A stretch of DNA of 64,000 bases from Lachnospiraceae bacterium (lineage in GTDB: Bacteria; Bacillota; Clostridia; Lachnospirales; Lachnospiraceae): assembly GCA_009774145.1 (NCBI GenBank), contig VSND01000006.1:16240-80239 (forward strand). Reading direction: 5' to 3'. The translations under genes and the position numbers were made by a program. The notes below the pieces were generated by a model, which saw nothing but the letters and a program-made list of their open reading frames with translations, was not told the DNA's origin and ran no database searches. Shown here piece by piece: positions 35,810 to 45,713 of this stretch (within the stretch, counting starts at the first letter, position 1; each line of letters starts with the position of its first letter).

Positions 35810-37375
35810 ATGTCAGAACCGTTTTTCATGGCGGTGGATGCCGGGACCGGAAGTGTGCGTGCGGTCCTGTTTGATACGGACGGAACACAGATCGGATGCG
35901 TCCAGCAGGAATGGGAGCACAGGGAAGATCCCCGCTATCCGGGCAGTATGGATTTTGACTGGGTACCTAACTGGGAACTGGCCTGCGGCTGTATCCGCGG
36001 CGTCCTGAAAGAGACCGGGATCCGCCCGGAGCAGGTAGCGGCGGTATCTACCACCTGCATGCGGGAGGGAATTGTCCTCTACGACCGGGAAGGAAAAGAG
36101 ATCTGGGCCTGTGCCAACGTGGATGCCCGAAGCGACGATGAAGTAGGTAAACTGATCCGGATGAATCCAGAACTGGAAAAGGAGATCTATCTGCGAAGCG
36201 GGCAGACCTATGCTCTGGGCGCGCTGCCGCGCCTGCTCTGGGTCAAAGACAAGATGCCCGGGATCTATGAGAAAACAGCCGCCGTCGGCATGTTCAATGA
36301 CTGGCTCATCAGAAAACTTACCGGAAAGGAAGCCATCGAGCCGAGCAACGGCTCCACCACCGGCATCTTCGACCTGAAGAGCCGCAGCTGGGATGCCTCC
36401 ATTGCCCGAAAATGCGGCCTGCGGGATGACATCTTTCCCCCGGTGGTGGAATGCGGTACCATGATCGCCACTGTCAGCGAACAGGGCGCGGCGCAGACCG
36501 GGCTGAAAGAAGGGACTCCGGTTGTGGTGGGCGGCGGAGACTGCCAGCTGGGAACCATCGGCGTAGGAGCTGTCAGGCCCAATCAGGCGGCTGTCTTCGG
36601 CGGCAGTTTCTGGCAGTACGAATTCAACACGGCAGATGGAACGACGGATCCCGGCTGCCGGGTCCGGGTAAACTGCCATGCCGTACCTGGCGTCTGGCAG
36701 TATGAAGCCCTTGCTTTTAAACCGGGGCTGGTCATGCGCTGGTTCCGCGACGGTTTCTGCCAGTTGGAACAGGCACAGAGCCTGCAGACCGGAGAAGATG
36801 TCTATGACATCATGAACCGGGAAGCGGAGAAGATTCCTGCCGGCTGCTACGGCATGATGTGTACGTTCAGCGATGTGATGAATTTCATCCACTGGAAACA
36901 TGCCGCACCGACATTTACCAGTTTCGAACTGGATCCGGCGAAATTCAACCGCTATACCTTCTACCGCGCCATTCTGGAAAATACCGCCCTGCTGGTAAAA
37001 GGCCATATGGAACTGGTTCATGAAGCAACCGGCAATCGGCCTTCCGAGGTCATCTTCGCCGGCGGAGCCTCCAAAAGTCCGCTCTGGTCCCAGATTCTGG
37101 CGGATGTTCTTGGCATGCCCGTCAAAGTGCCCGTGGTCAAGGAAGCCACCGCTCTGGGCGCCGCCATCCTGGCCGGATACGGCGTCGGCATCTATGAGAG
37201 CATCGAAGAAGGCGCAGAGAAGACCGTCAAATGGGATCGGACCTTTGAACCGGATATGGAAAACCATAAGGTTTACGAGGAACTCTACCGTGTATGGCGA
37301 AAAGTCTACGCCGCACAGCTTGATCTGGTAAATGAAGGACTGACCAGGTCCATGTGGACGGCCCCGGGACTGTAG
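35810..37375 (+). CDS. lsrK: Autoinducer-2 kinase
   Basis: 521 residues, FGGY carbohydrate kinase family, close in length to E. coli LsrK (530). It phosphorylates imported DPD/AI-2 in the cytoplasm. First half: FFMAVDAGTGSVRAVLFDTD (phosphate loop), VSTTCMREGIVLYDREGKEI, and SNGSTTGIFDLKSRSWD. Second half: VVVGGGDCQLGTIGVGAV with the catalytic-base region, and the FGGY signature VIFAGGASKSPLWSQILAD, then LGAAILAGYGVG. AGGAGG-like AAAGGAGG precedes the start. lsrF is divergent and a cupin gene follows. No lsrR, lsrG or lsrACDB in the window. Confidence 0.93.
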   Translation: MSEPFFMAVDAGTGSVRAVLFDTDGTQIGCVQQEWEHREDPRYPGSMDFDWVPNWELACGCIRGVLKETGIRPEQVAAVSTTCMREGIVLYDREGKEIWACANVDARSDDEVGKLIRMNPELEKEIYLRSGQTYALGALPRLLWVKDKMPGIYEKTAAVGMFNDWLIRKLTGKEAIEPSNGSTTGIFDLKSRSWDASIARKCGLRDDIFPPVVECGTMIATVSEQGAAQTGLKEGTPVVVGGGDCQLGTIGVGAVRPNQAAVFGGSFWQYEFNTADGTTDPGCRVRVNCHAVPGVWQYEALAFKPGLVMRWFRDGFCQLEQAQSLQTGEDVYDIMNREAEKIPAGCYGMMCTFSDVMNFIHWKHAAPTFTSFELDPAKFNRYTFYRAILENTALLVKGHMELVHEATGNRPSEVIFAGGASKSPLWSQILADVLGMPVKVPVVKEATALGAAILAGYGVGIYESIEEGAEKTVKWDRTFEPDMENHKVYEELYRVWRKVYAAQLDLVNEGLTRSMWTAPGL

Positions 37376-37496
37376 GCCGGGACGGACCGCATCCGCCGCA
37401 TCTTCGCGGGCCGGTCAGATACCGCGTCCAGATGCATATATCCAAACGTATGTTTGTTTCCGGTAAACAGACACCATGGAAAGGAGAGAATTACAG

Positions 37497-37847
37497 ATGT
37501 ATATAGTAGATGAAAAAGACAGAGAATACCGCTTTTCAGACAGCGGACCCAAATATCTGATGAAAGGCCCCCGCATGAATTTCGCACTTGTGCAGTTCAT
37601 GCCCGGACAGGATTTCAAGGCACACTATCACAATGTGATGGAAGAAAATTTCTACATTCTGGAAGGAGAGATCGACATCGTCGTGGACGGCGTGGTCAAC
37701 CATCTGTACCCCGGACAGATGATTCACATCGAACCAGGCGAGATTCACTACTGCAAAAACAGCTATGACAAACCCATCAAGATGGTCTCAACTCTTGCGC
37801 CTTATCAGGAGGCAGATAAGGTGGATGTGGAAGACTATACTTATTAG
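37497..37847 (+). CDS. Cupin-domain protein in the lsr locus
   Basis: 116 residues from the ATG at 37497, after AAAGGAG; an earlier in-frame ATG at 37476 precedes that site. A single small cupin barrel: FKAHYHNVMEENFYILEGE carries the metal-binding HxH...E pattern (cupin motif 1) and PGQMIHIEPGEIHYCKN the second His motif. It follows lsrK by about 120 bases on the same strand and ends at a terminator, so the two are likely co-transcribed. LsrG, the isomerase that acts between LsrK and LsrF, is missing here; this cupin may do that step. That is inference. Confidence 0.85.
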   Translation: MYIVDEKDREYRFSDSGPKYLMKGPRMNFALVQFMPGQDFKAHYHNVMEENFYILEGEIDIVVDGVVNHLYPGQMIHIEPGEIHYCKNSYDKPIKMVSTLAPYQEADKVDVEDYTY

Positions 37848-37854
37848 ACTATAA

Positions 37855-37958
37855 AAAGAGACTGCTGCAAAATAAGACCATACAGCGGCATATGGTTGAT
37901 ACACGTCCATTGTCTGTGCCATATGTCGTATGAATCGGATATTTTGCAGCAGCCTGTC
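37855..37958. terminator. Long-stem terminator between cupin and alaX (repeat family member)
   Basis: CTGCTGCAAAATA (37862-37874) pairs with TATTTTGCAGCAG (37940-37952), with A5 before and an inner CATATGG/CCATATG pair. It shares the GACTGCTGCAAAA type arm with hairpins at 45556-45662 and 61318-61370. Confidence 0.75.
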
Positions 37959-39161
37959 TCAAGCCTCCATCATTATTTTCCGGATTTCTTCCGCATTTCC
38001 TGTCAGGGAACCCTGCACCATCTCCGGTTTTCCGCCGCCTTTTCCCTGAAACTTTTCGTTCAGTGTTCTGGAAAACGGCCGCAGATCCACGGTCCGGCTT
38101 CCAAGAATATAATGATATCCGTTCTCATCCGTTCCAACAAAAACGCCGCAGATACCTTCGCATCTTTCCATGGCAGCATTGACAAAATTCCTTGCCGCAA
38201 TATTGTCCAGTTCCGCCTCGAAGATACAGACATTCCGGCTCTCCAACGGCAGTTCCTCCAGTTTCCGCTGCAGATACAGGCTCTGCATGCGGTTCAGCTG
38301 TTCCCGCAGCCGGCTCTGCTGCTCCTTCAGATGAAGCACCGCTTCCCCGATCTTCTCCGGTTTGGCAGAAAGTGCAACGGATACCTCTGTCACACTCTGC
38401 TGCTTCTTCTGATAGTCTGCCAGCGCACGGCTCCCGCACAGAATCGTCATCCGGCAACCGCCCCGGTGTTTCTCACAGCTGACGATCTTCAGCAGCCCGA
38501 TCTCCCCGGACCGGGCCACATGAGGCGCACAGCAGGCGCAGATGTCATAACCGGGAATCGACACGATCCGAACCTGTCCCTCGATCTCGATCTTGCTCCG
38601 GTATTCCACGGACTTTAACTGCTCCTTTGCAGGGTACAGCACCTGGACCGGCACATTTTCAAACACCGCACGGTTGGCCCGAAGCTCCAGATCCTGTACC
38701 TGCTCTTCTGTCAGCGCTCCGTTGAAATCCAGCGTCGTGATCTCTGTTCCCAGATGAAATCCCACATTATCATATCCGTACAGATTATGGACAAGACCCG
38801 ATAAAATATGCTCTCCGCTATGCTGCTGCATCCGGTCAAACCGCACTGCAAAATCCAGCTTTCCCTTTACGGTGCGCCCCGGCTCCAGCGGCTCTTTTGT
38901 CTCATGGTAAATGACGCCGTCCTTTTCATGAGTGTCAAAGACCTCCACATCATCCAGCACTCCCACATCGCCGAACTGTCCGCCGCCCTCCGGAAAGAAT
39001 GCCGTCCGGTCCAGTACGATCCTCCATCCTGTTTTTTCTCCATTGGCTGTCAGCTTTTCTTCACAGGACAGCACCGTGGCTTCAAATTCCTTCCGGTGGC
39101 TGTCTTTATCGTATAGTTTCTCTGTCTCCCGTCCGGTGGACGTCATCTGTTTTTCTTCCAT
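37959..39161 (-). CDS. alaX: Alanyl-tRNA editing protein, AlaX-L type
   Basis: 400 residues. Free-standing relative of the AlaRS editing domain that removes serine or glycine from mischarged tRNA-Ala. Zinc ligands: HSGEH (about 114-118) and the CCAPH motif near 212-216. An N-terminal beta-barrel (AFFPEGGGQFGDVGVL) comes first; after the editing domain is a coiled coil (about 275-315, KEQQSRLREQLNRMQSLYLQ) and a C-terminal DHHA1-like domain with GRTVDLRPFS-type text and GKGGGKPEMVQGS, making it the long form. It lies 40 bases downstream of the methyltransferase gene, last of a four-gene set. Confidence 0.93.
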   Translation of the reverse strand: MEEKQMTSTGRETEKLYDKDSHRKEFEATVLSCEEKLTANGEKTGWRIVLDRTAFFPEGGGQFGDVGVLDDVEVFDTHEKDGVIYHETKEPLEPGRTVKGKLDFAVRFDRMQQHSGEHILSGLVHNLYGYDNVGFHLGTEITTLDFNGALTEEQVQDLELRANRAVFENVPVQVLYPAKEQLKSVEYRSKIEIEGQVRIVSIPGYDICACCAPHVARSGEIGLLKIVSCEKHRGGCRMTILCGSRALADYQKKQQSVTEVSVALSAKPEKIGEAVLHLKEQQSRLREQLNRMQSLYLQRKLEELPLESRNVCIFEAELDNIAARNFVNAAMERCEGICGVFVGTDENGYHYILGSRTVDLRPFSRTLNEKFQGKGGGKPEMVQGSLTGNAEEIRKIMMEA

Positions 39162-39201
39162 AAGATATCTGCATCCTCCTGATTCCTGAATTTTCTACAA
39201 A

Positions 39202-40392
39202 CTACGCATCCGGAAACAGCAGCTCGTCCAGCGTGGGCCGGAATCCAAAAGTCTGCTTCAGCTCTTCCACTTCCCGGCGCGCTTCCTCTTTCACTGCCTT
39301 CGGGATTACTGTCCGAACGGCGCGGATCAGAATATTCTTCGGCGTATGGGACAGATCCACGAATTCCAGCAGCTGCGTCCTGTAGCCGCAGGCAGTCAGA
39401 AGATTCCCCCGGACGGCATCGGTCATCAGCGCCGCCGTCCGTTCCTGCACGATGCCGTAGCGGCTCAAAATGGACAGCTCCTCATGTTTCATCTGCCGGT
39501 TCAGTTCATGCTGGCAGCAGGGAACGGAAAAGATCAGCTTCGCCTTCCACCGGACGGCGTTATAAAGCGCATAATCCGTCGCCGTGTCGCAGGCATGCAG
39601 GGATATCACCATGTCCACCGGAGACGGACAGTCATAACCGCTGATATCCCCCGGTTCAAAATGCAGCCCTTCATAGCCGTATTTTCCGGCCGCCCGGTTA
39701 CAGCGTTCGATCACGTCCGCTTTCAGATCCAGCCCTGTGATCTGCACATCCAGTCCCTTTCGTTTTACCAGATAATAATAGAGGACGAAAGTCAGATAAG
39801 ACTTCCCGCAGCCAAAGTCAATCACCCTGATGGGACGGTCCTTCGGCAGACTGCCGATCTCATCGTCGATCAGTTCCACGAACCGGTTGATCTGCCGGTA
39901 TTTGTCATACATGGAACGGACGACTTTTCCTTCCGCGGTGAAGATCCCCATATCCTGAAGGGGCGGGATCACCGTTCCTTCTTCCAGAATATAGTGTTTT
40001 TTCCGGTTATGCGCCTGCTTTTCCTTCGGCGCCTGAGCAGCTCTCTTTCTCTGGCCGGATACCTTTTTGCTCTTGGAGATCCGGATGATATACTCCCACT
40101 CTCCGTCCCAGGCGTTGCACTGGCGAAAGCCGGCGGACAGAGCGGCCCGCAGATATGCTTCCACCCGGTCCTCTGGCAGATTCTCATGAAACACCTGCTT
40201 CTCTGTATATTTTTCCGCCTGCCAGCATGTTTCCAGCCGGTTCAGGACGATCCTGCGGTATTTCTGCTCCGGAGCCGCATGCCCCGGAGCCGCTTTTTGG
40301 GCATTGCTCAGGATGATCTTATAGGGTCCGGCCCTCCACAGATCCCCCACCATTTTCTGCAGTTCCTGCTCTGTTTCTTCCATATGTTTCAT
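39202..40392 (-). CDS. Class I SAM-dependent methyltransferase (PF13679-like)
   Basis: About 396 residues from the ATG at 40392, which overlaps the stop of the Hsp70 gene (TAATG); the frame is open to 40401. The N-terminal 130 residues have no clear match and include a basic stretch (KSKKVSGQRKRAAQ). The catalytic domain begins near 150 with KYRQINRFVELID and has motif I VIDFGCGKSYLTFVLYYYL, a GLDLKADVI acidic loop, MVISLHACDTATDYAL and SVPCCQHELNRQM. This is the pattern of the Methyltransf_32 group (METTL25/RRNAD1 relatives), whose targets are mostly rRNA or protein. Target here unknown. Translational coupling with the Hsp70 suggests shared work. Confidence 0.82.
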   Translation of the reverse strand: MKHMEETEQELQKMVGDLWRAGPYKIILSNAQKAAPGHAAPEQKYRRIVLNRLETCWQAEKYTEKQVFHENLPEDRVEAYLRAALSAGFRQCNAWDGEWEYIIRISKSKKVSGQRKRAAQAPKEKQAHNRKKHYILEEGTVIPPLQDMGIFTAEGKVVRSMYDKYRQINRFVELIDDEIGSLPKDRPIRVIDFGCGKSYLTFVLYYYLVKRKGLDVQITGLDLKADVIERCNRAAGKYGYEGLHFEPGDISGYDCPSPVDMVISLHACDTATDYALYNAVRWKAKLIFSVPCCQHELNRQMKHEELSILSRYGIVQERTAALMTDAVRGNLLTACGYRTQLLEFVDLSHTPKNILIRAVRTVIPKAVKEEARREVEELKQTFGFRPTLDELLFPDA

Positions 40393-42086
40393 TATTCCCA
40401 CTCGTCCAGCTTTTCCAGAAATTCGATCAGTTCCTGCTTGGTCCTGGCGATCTGCTCCTGGTCGTAGGAATCCAGCGCATGTTCGAACCGGCGCAGAACC
40501 TGCTCCACCTGCGTGCGTTTGATCCCCAGGCTCTCCTCATAGATCCGCTCTCCCCGCAGCAGAAGAACGCGGTTCTCCTCTTTCTCTCTGGGGTGAATCT
40601 TCAGATAGGACAACGTCTCCAGACGCTCCTCGATCTCCTCCTCGCTCAGCTCCAGGTTCCGGTCTTTGAACACCTGACGGGTCTTCTTTCCGGTGGACAG
40701 CACCTTCACCTCCACTTCCAGGATGGAATTGATGTCATAGGTGTAGGTTACATCCACGGCCTCTTCCCCCGCTTTATTGGACGGAATATCAATCATCAGT
40801 TCGCCCAGGGACAGATTGTTCACCGCAAAACGGCTCTCTCCCTGAAGGATATGAACCCGGATCTTTGTCTGATTATCCCGGACGGTATAGAGCCGCTCGG
40901 TCCGGCTGGCCGGGATCACCGTATTGCGTTCGATGATCGGCAGAAATACGCCGTTCTCAAAGCGATGCTCTTCATATTCCCGCACCACCTCGGTTCCCAG
41001 TGTAAAAGGACAGACATCCGTCAGAATCACTTCCCGGATCCCGTCCCGGCGCTCCTTCATGGCTGCCTGAATCGCTGCCCCCAGCGCCACGGTCTCATCC
41101 GGATTCAGGTTTGTATCCGGAATCATATGGAATAGCTTTCCTGCAAATTTCCGGATGACCGGAGATTTCGTCGCTCCGCCCACCAGCACCACCTTGTCGA
41201 TGTCCGACAGGCGGATATGGGCATCCTTCAGGCTTCGCTTTACAGGCTGACGGATCCGGTCCAGAAGCTCCTCGCACGCTTCCTCATAGTCGGACAGCTC
41301 TACCTGAAATCTGTATTCCTGCCCGTCTATGTTGCAGTTCATCGCCGAAGTACGGGAATTTCCAAAGCCGATCTTACACAGCTCTGCCTGCTTGCGGATA
41401 TGTTTGCCTGCTTTCTCGCTCAGGGTAAAACGGTTAATGTCAGGAAATTTCTCATAGAACATTTTCTCCAGCACCGCTGTAAAATCCTCGCCGCCGAGGA
41501 AATTGTCCCCGGCCACGGCATGGACCTCCAGAATCGCGTCGTACAGCTCCAGAATGGACACATCGAAGGTTCCGCCGCCCAGGTCGAACACCAGGAACCT
41601 GGCCTGTCCTTTCTGCTGCCACAGGCCGTAGGCGATAGCCGCCGCCGTAGGTTCGCTGATGATCCGTTCCACCTTCAGCCCCGCCAGCTCGCCGGCCCGT
41701 TTCGTGGCGCGCCTTCTGGCGTCGTTAAAATACGCCGGCACGCTGATGACCGCTTCCGTCACCGGCTCGCCCAGATGCTCCTCCGCATCTTCCTTCAGCA
41801 CGCGCAGCACGAAGGAAGACAGTTCCTCCGCCGTAAATGTCCTGTCTCCAAGGGAAAATTTTTTCTGGCTCCCCATGCTCCGTTTGAACAGCGCTGCGCC
41901 GCTGCCCGGATAGAGAAGCATCCGCTCCATCGCCGATTCCCCCACATAGATCTGGCCCTCCCCGTCGATGCTCACCACCGACGGCGTCATGGGTTTCCCC
42001 AGACGGTTCGGTATAATCTTCGGGCCATCTTCCGTATAATATGCCACGAGACTGTTCGTGGTCCCAAGATCGATTCCTACTATCAT
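40392..42086 (-). CDS. hscC: HscC-like Hsp70 chaperone
   Basis: 564 residues, shorter than DnaK (about 610-640) and lacking its long C-terminal lid tail, as in the HscC branch. ATPase domain: [61 protein letters not shown] and [15 protein letters not shown]. Substrate domain follows from about 370 ([19 protein letters not shown]). The gene starts 4 bases after the stop of the J-like/TPR gene, and its stop overlaps the methyltransferase start. In E. coli HscC works with dedicated J proteins; here the J-like partner is the gene upstream. Clients unknown. Confidence 0.9.
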   Translation of the reverse strand: MIVGIDLGTTNSLVAYYTEDGPKIIPNRLGKPMTPSVVSIDGEGQIYVGESAMERMLLYPGSGAALFKRSMGSQKKFSLGDRTFTAEELSSFVLRVLKEDAEEHLGEPVTEAVISVPAYFNDARRRATKRAGELAGLKVERIISEPTAAAIAYGLWQQKGQARFLVFDLGGGTFDVSILELYDAILEVHAVAGDNFLGGEDFTAVLEKMFYEKFPDINRFTLSEKAGKHIRKQAELCKIGFGNSRTSAMNCNIDGQEYRFQVELSDYEEACEELLDRIRQPVKRSLKDAHIRLSDIDKVVLVGGATKSPVIRKFAGKLFHMIPDTNLNPDETVALGAAIQAAMKERRDGIREVILTDVCPFTLGTEVVREYEEHRFENGVFLPIIERNTVIPASRTERLYTVRDNQTKIRVHILQGESRFAVNNLSLGELMIDIPSNKAGEEAVDVTYTYDINSILEVEVKVLSTGKKTRQVFKDRNLELSEEEIEERLETLSYLKIHPREKEENRVLLLRGERIYEESLGIKRTQVEQVLRRFEHALDSYDQEQIARTKQELIEFLEKLDEWE

Positions 42087-42090
42087 CTGT

Positions 42091-45000
42091 CTATCTCGTC
42101 TCCTTACGAAGTTTTTTTACCATTTCCTCTATTTCCTGATCCACCGGACACAGTTCATATGCTTTTTCATAGTATTCCAGAGCTTCCTTTTTATGCGCTT
42201 CTCCCAGACACAGACAGTAAAGCCCCAGATTCCGGTATTTTTCATAGCATTCCCTGCATCGGCAGTGTTCACACCGGTAACCTGCATCCATCAGCCGGAA
42301 CATCTCATATGCCCTGCCGGCGTCTCCCATATACAGACTGCATTCCCCGATCCTGGACAGATGCAGCGGGCGCCTTGCCGGATAGGCAAGATAAGCTTCC
42401 TCGGAAGCCGCATCCGCCAGATAGAGATCGTATGCTTTTTTTGCATGTACTGCTGCTTCTTTTCGATTTCCAAGCAGATAATATGCCCTTGCCAGAAACC
42501 GTTCGTTGTGGGCACGGGAAATCACGGATGCATTCCAGCCGCCGTTTTCATAGCCTTTGTTCGCCTTTTCCAGTACCGCAGACGCCGCCCCATAGTCAAA
42601 GAAATGGTTCATCAGCCGCTCGGCATAATCCGTATGGCGCACATAGGCATCTTCTTTGATATCCGCCGTCTGAACCGCTTTCTTATAGAAGGCCTTCGCT
42701 CTTCTCTGCTTTCCTCTGGCAAACCATACATCCCCGATCTTCAGAAGATGCTCCTTGTCGTTCCACCGGCTGCCCGCCGTCTCATAGGACCTGATGGCAT
42801 TGTCGTAGTCTTTCATATAGAAATACAGGTCCCCGATCTCCTCATAGAAAACCGTGCGGTCCGGATACCATTCCAGATCCATCTGATAACATACGATCGC
42901 CAGCTCGTAATCTCCCAGGATCTCGTAGCAGTCCGCCATATTGCTGTAGGGAAGAATCCTGCGCTCCCCATGCCGCTTCAGCATCTCCAGCGCCTTTTCA
43001 TACATCTCGATGCTCTTCTCGTATTCGCCCATATGCTTATAGCTGTAGCCGATGTTATTGTAGGCTGCCCAGTCCTCCGGCTGAAAAGTCAGCGCTTTCT
43101 CAAAATCCCGGATCGCCTTTTGAAGGCGCATGGCCGTCCGGTGCATCAGTCCTCTGTGAACCAGGATGTAGCAGCCCTCCTGCTTTTCCACCTCCAGATC
43201 CGCATAGTGAACTGCCTGCTTATACTCCTCCACCGCACAGGTTCTTTTATACCGTTCCAGATAGATGTCCGCAATCTTCTCGTTCACATCCCGGTAGCTG
43301 TCATTCCACTTCACGGCCTCCAGAAAACTCTCAAGAGCCGCGTCTTCCTCGCCCAGCTCCTCCTTGCAGCATCCGATGCCGTAGTGATAACCTGCTGTCT
43401 CGTCATATTCCTCCCTGGCCGCCGCATAAGCGTCCAGCGCCTTTTTATACTCTCCCTTTCCCCGGAGAACCTCCCCCTTCACCATATAATGCTGGCTTTT
43501 GGACGGATTTTGCCGGATGGCCTTCTCCAGACTGTTCAGCGCCCGATCATACTGATCGTCGTCCCAGTATAGAAGTGCAATCTCAAAATCAATCTCGGAC
43601 AGGTCCTCCATGTCCGTATCCGCCGGGTCAATGGACTGCTTCAGCCCCTGCAGGATCTCCATGGGTTCTTTCCGGTCCTCCTGACTCTCCGACAGATACC
43701 GGAGCGTCTTTGCCTGAAAATATTTCATCCTGTCGCTGAATTCCACCTGATTTTCCAGCGCACGGTCCAGCGTCTGCTTCGCATCGTCATACTGATCATA
43801 GATCAGAAATACCTGGATCGCCATCAGGTAGGGCTTATAATGTCCCGGATAGATTTCCACCGCGCGGTGGTAGTCGTCCACCACGCCCTGGGCATTGCGC
43901 ATCTCAAAATACGCTTCCTGACGGGTCAGATATGCAGGATAATATCCGGCGTCCAGAGCAAAGACCGCTTCGCATTCGTCTACCGCTTTTTCGTACTCCT
44001 TCATGGACAGCCACACCTGGGCCAGACTGCTCATGGCCCCGAGCCTGTCATAAATATCATCGGTCTCTTCCTTCGCCCGGTTCAGATATTCTGCCGCTTC
44101 CTCATATTTTTTCTCTCTGGACAGGCAGATCCCCAGCATCAGGCAGGCCGTCCCTTTTCTTCGAAACCGCTTCACGGATTCTTCGCTGCCGTCATCCACT
44201 GTCTGTTCAATCAGGGACAGCCAGAGCCGAAGTTCCGGTATCGCCTCCTTATTCCGGTCCAGGGCTGCCAGCACTCTGCCCTTCAGATTATGATAAGTGT
44301 AATAAATATCTTCGCCCGGCGTAATCTCATCGAGGATCCGGATCGCCTCTTCCGGATGCTTGTTCTGATATTCACACCATGCCATCTCCACACGGACCGC
44401 GTCTTTTCCATCCTCATCTTCGGACTCGTCCAGCTGCCTTCTGTATTTCTGAAGCAATATCTCGTTTGCACGCTCGATATACTCGTCTGCGCGCTGTCCG
44501 GAACCGTCCTCCTCCCAGAGGTCCAGCGCCATTTCCTTTGCTTTTTCTGCAGTCTCTTCCTTTTCCAGATAATACCGGATCATCCCGACTTTTGCCCCGT
44601 AGGCATCCGGGACCTGACTCCACCAGGAAAATGCGGTCTCTTTCTCCCCGGCATTCCATTTGGCTTCTGCCGCCATGGATACCATGTAGCCGTTCTCCGG
44701 CCAGTAGGCATACATCCAGTCCGCCAGTTCGGAAGCTTTCTCCAGGTCGCCCCGGGCCAGTATCAGCTTCACCTTCTCAGCCTCTTCCCACGGATACCAG
44801 ACGCCGTATGCTTCCAGCTCCGACAGCTTTTCCTCTGCACTGTTATATTCCTGCTGATCGCACAGCCCTCTTAACTCCATATAGCCTCTGATATACGCAT
44901 CCACGTTCACATCCGGATTCCGGTCCGCCCCGTCTCTCAGAGTCATTCTGGAAAAATCAATAAAATATTCATATTCGGTATAGTGCTTTACATAATCCAG

Positions 45001-45468
45001 AAAATCTGCCGGATACTGCTCCTTCAGGGATTCATAGTCTTCCACAAACTGAAATTCCCGGTCCAGACACTGCCATACCTCCATGGGAAGATAAAAATGC
45101 GACAGCAGATAGCCAAGCATCGCATCCCTGGCATCCAGAGAACTGTCCAGTCCCTGGCATACCTCTGCATCCAGAAGCTCTCTCCAGGCTTTCACATCTC
45201 CCCGGCTTCTGAAATCCCTGTAAACCTCATCCACCTGCCCGATCCACAGTTCCAGCTCCGTCTTCTCTTTTTCTTCTTTGGAATCCTTCTCTCTTTCCTC
45301 CTGCAGAAGCATAAGCGCCTGCTCATAGGCCTCCCGAAGCTTCCGGAAACCCTCCGGATCATCCTCCGGGTTCGTCACCTTCAGCTTCTTCCTGTACGCG
45401 GCCTTTACCGCCCGCTCGTCTGTCAGCCCGTCCATCTCCAATATGTGAAAGATCAGTTCCTTTTCCAT
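42091..45468 (-). CDS. J-like domain / TPR-repeat protein, partner of HscC-like Hsp70
   Basis: 1125 residues from the ATG at 45468 (AAAGGGG eight bases upstream; the frame is open to 45591 without support). Residues 1-45 look like a degenerate J-domain: [20 protein letters not shown] then [18 protein letters not shown]. The HPD tripeptide that stimulates Hsp70 is replaced by NPE. A charged linker follows, then about 20 tetratricopeptide-like units to the C-terminus, such as [19 protein letters not shown] and [16 protein letters not shown] Cys cluster (CEHCRCREC) lies near residue 1068. It precedes the Hsp70 gene by 4 bases. A large client-binding scaffold is inferred. Confidence 0.88.
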   Translation of the reverse strand: MEKELIFHILEMDGLTDERAVKAAYRKKLKVTNPEDDPEGFRKLREAYEQALMLLQEEREKDSKEEKEKTELELWIGQVDEVYRDFRSRGDVKAWRELLDAEVCQGLDSSLDARDAMLGYLLSHFYLPMEVWQCLDREFQFVEDYESLKEQYPADFLDYVKHYTEYEYFIDFSRMTLRDGADRNPDVNVDAYIRGYMELRGLCDQQEYNSAEEKLSELEAYGVWYPWEEAEKVKLILARGDLEKASELADWMYAYWPENGYMVSMAAEAKWNAGEKETAFSWWSQVPDAYGAKVGMIRYYLEKEETAEKAKEMALDLWEEDGSGQRADEYIERANEILLQKYRRQLDESEDEDGKDAVRVEMAWCEYQNKHPEEAIRILDEITPGEDIYYTYHNLKGRVLAALDRNKEAIPELRLWLSLIEQTVDDGSEESVKRFRRKGTACLMLGICLSREKKYEEAAEYLNRAKEETDDIYDRLGAMSSLAQVWLSMKEYEKAVDECEAVFALDAGYYPAYLTRQEAYFEMRNAQGVVDDYHRAVEIYPGHYKPYLMAIQVFLIYDQYDDAKQTLDRALENQVEFSDRMKYFQAKTLRYLSESQEDRKEPMEILQGLKQSIDPADTDMEDLSEIDFEIALLYWDDDQYDRALNSLEKAIRQNPSKSQHYMVKGEVLRGKGEYKKALDAYAAAREEYDETAGYHYGIGCCKEELGEEDAALESFLEAVKWNDSYRDVNEKIADIYLERYKRTCAVEEYKQAVHYADLEVEKQEGCYILVHRGLMHRTAMRLQKAIRDFEKALTFQPEDWAAYNNIGYSYKHMGEYEKSIEMYEKALEMLKRHGERRILPYSNMADCYEILGDYELAIVCYQMDLEWYPDRTVFYEEIGDLYFYMKDYDNAIRSYETAGSRWNDKEHLLKIGDVWFARGKQRRAKAFYKKAVQTADIKEDAYVRHTDYAERLMNHFFDYGAASAVLEKANKGYENGGWNASVISRAHNERFLARAYYLLGNRKEAAVHAKKAYDLYLADAASEEAYLAYPARRPLHLSRIGECSLYMGDAGRAYEMFRLMDAGYRCEHCRCRECYEKYRNLGLYCLCLGEAHKKEALEYYEKAYELCPVDQEIEEMVKKLRKETR

Positions 45469-45555
45469 GCGGTTCACCCCTTTAAGCAATTCCTGTATGA
45501 TGTTCTTTTGACAGTATAGCACTTTTAGAACGTCTTGAGTAGAGAAAATTCTATT

Positions 45556-45662
45556 AAAAAAAGACTGCCGCAAAACAACCGCTTCGCACAATCCATCATA
45601 CCGCTCTTCTGAAGCTTGCAGCCATGGATTGCAGCACCGCCTGATTTTGTGGCAGCCTCTGT
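45556..45662. terminator. Structured terminator-like element after the AGCS symporter gene
   Basis: CTGCCGCAAAA (45565-45575) pairs with TTTTGTGGCAG (45645-45655), one G-U wobble; inside, CAATCCAT (45589-45596) pairs with ATGGATTG (45624-45631). An A7 run lies just outside the left arm. Same arm type as at 37855 and 61318. Confidence 0.65.
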
Positions 45663-45713
45663 AAGGCTGTACCGTTTTGCGCCCTTACTGCGCGGAGCCT
45701 GTCTCCCGCATCA

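Noticed and set aside
35813..37267. 484-residue open frame opposite lsrK
   Set aside because: lsrK is clearly the coding strand; the reverse frame lacks any motif.
42058..43572. 504-residue open frame opposite the TPR gene
   Set aside because: Antisense shadow of TPR repeats; no start signal.
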